A DNA stretch of 64,000 bases, taken from the NCBI GenBank assembly GCA_009746045.1, contig RPFO01001162.1:160001-224000 (forward strand). Reading direction: 5' to 3'. Position numbers and translations under genes: made by a program. Below the pieces are notes generated by a model. That model was not told the origin of the DNA. It saw only the letters and a list, made by a program, of their open reading frames with translations, and ran no database searches. Source of the stretch: Mesostigma viride. Its lineage: Eukaryota; Streptophyta; Mesostigmatophyceae; Mesostigmatales; Mesostigmataceae. This document shows positions 62,991 through 64,000 of the stretch, piece by piece; the first letter of the stretch is position 1; each line of letters opens with the position of its first letter.

Positions 62991-64000
62991 ATGCCTCGTG
63001 GCAAACCGGGAGACGGCGACAAGGGCGAGATGGAGGCACCGGCTGGGGCGAGCCAGGAGCCTCGACAAGACAAGGAGCAGCTGGTGGGAGAGGCGATCCC
63101 AGCCAGCGACGGCGATGGGGGAAAGAGACCAGGCAGCAAGAGGCGGCACGAAGACTCGGTGGAGGAGGCGCGCAAGGCGCGGGCGCTAGGGGCATCTGAT
63201 GCAATAACGGTGGCGAATGGGCAACCAGCCGTGGAGAAGCGTAAGAGGGACCCCTCCGCTGACGGCAGTGGTAAGAGGCCTCATGTGGATGTGCTCTCCC
63301 CTGTGCCTGCTGGACCAAGTGGTGCTGTTGTTGTGACACCCGCTGTGGTGGAGCCAGTGAAGGCGCTGCCAGGGTCGAGACCTCACATGAGTGCTGTCAC
63401 TGTTATGAATGGACAAAAGCCTCTTAACCCACCACTAGCACAGGAAGCTTTGGACAAGTGCATGGCTTGAGGACATGGAGCTTGTTGTGTGCTCCGTGGA
63501 CCCCACTGTCAACCTAGTGCAAGTGTTTCACTCGTCCACGTGCAACAGGGACTCGTCAGAGCGTGTCAGGGAGAAGGCTAGGACTGCTGTCAAGGATAAG
63601 CTAACCTGGGCACAGTTCCTGGAAGGGTTGAGGGAGGAGTTCTCTGACAAGGTTCTCAACCTCACCAACTATTACAAGCATCAGTATGACACCTTTGAGA
63701 TAGTGGGTCCTGTGGCAGAGGAATGGGCTAGGCTCAACCGTATCAGGGACAAGGGGGCCAAGTATGGCTTCCTGGTCACAGATAGGGCCTTGGCAGACTA
63801 TTTCCTGGACCGTATGGGTTTGAGTGTGGATGGGAGGAACGGTGCCCGCATGTTTCTTAACCAGACTGATGGCTCCTTGCGTGCTCTGGAGCTTGTAATC
63901 CTCAGCATAAGGAAGCCAGATCCTGCCTGCAAGGCTATCCAGTCCCATGGCAGCAATGCCACCTCCGCTGTGCAGGGCCAAGGTGATGTCCCCGGGTACC
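62991..64000 (+). CDS. Open frames running off the window, possibly gag-like
   Basis: 62991-63470 starts MPRGKPGDGDKGEMEAP and is rich in charged residues and Pro/Ala, with basic patches (GSKRRHED, KRKRDPS). 63481-64000 is a second stop-free stretch with capsid-like helical composition (TWAQFLEGLREEFSDKV, VAEEWARLNRIRDKG) reaching the window edge. The order of disordered basic segment then helical domain resembles gag of copia-type elements such as 40345-41058. Tentative. Confidence 0.35.

Overview
The window reads as nuclear DNA of a photosynthetic eukaryote of the green lineage (Viridiplantae), most likely an alga. It holds two host genes, both for thiamin (vitamin B1) synthesis. THI4 (thiazole synthase, minus strand, 3 exons, 18929-20247) and THIC (HMP-P synthase, plus strand, 6 exons, 20821-23741) lie head to head across 573 bases. 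Both have short GT-AG introns, GC-rich exons and a plastid-type leader. Downstream of each stop codon lies a TPP riboswitch aptamer (18716-18822 minus; 24245-24347 plus). The two aptamers share an identical core but have different P3 arms, whose stems covary. Each follows an AATAAA signal by 13-15 bases. Together they look like a B1-sensing module in which TPP represses both branches of its own synthesis through 3'-end processing. A 3' position of this kind is known for plant THIC.

Most of the rest is mobile DNA. Bases 1-12815 are a (GGAT)n array split by a young Ty3/gypsy chromovirus (200-12765, minus), itself split by a 1.78-kb TIR element (6629-8404; second copy at 56337-58114). Bases 13397-18095 hold several copies of an ORF1-only LINE relative ('half-LINE'), seen again at 32042-33895, 35300-36045, 45331-47405 and 59053-59215. 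Bases 25331-31676 hold a full-length two-ORF LINE (26467-31609) inserted with a 9-bp target duplication into the 3' UTR of another LINE copy. LINE and half-LINE share a 3' tail with a CTCC/GGAG hairpin, which suggests that one enzyme moves both.

Bases 33939-35299, 36560-38260 and 43459-45249 are three non-autonomous elements flanked by TTAA. One interrupts an LTR of a small Ty1/copia-type element (36402-42863), whose other LTR preserves the empty site. Bases 48978-49662 and 51135-53979 are arrays of perfect 206-bp palindromes and inverted 131-bp cores; the second carries a tandem-dimer insertion. The right end (58375-64000) holds LTR-element remnants and unrecognised open frames running off the window.

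No rRNA, functional tRNA or CRISPR array was found. Gene models, splice sites, target duplications and repeat boundaries were read by eye. Assignments to protein families rest on motif recognition only.
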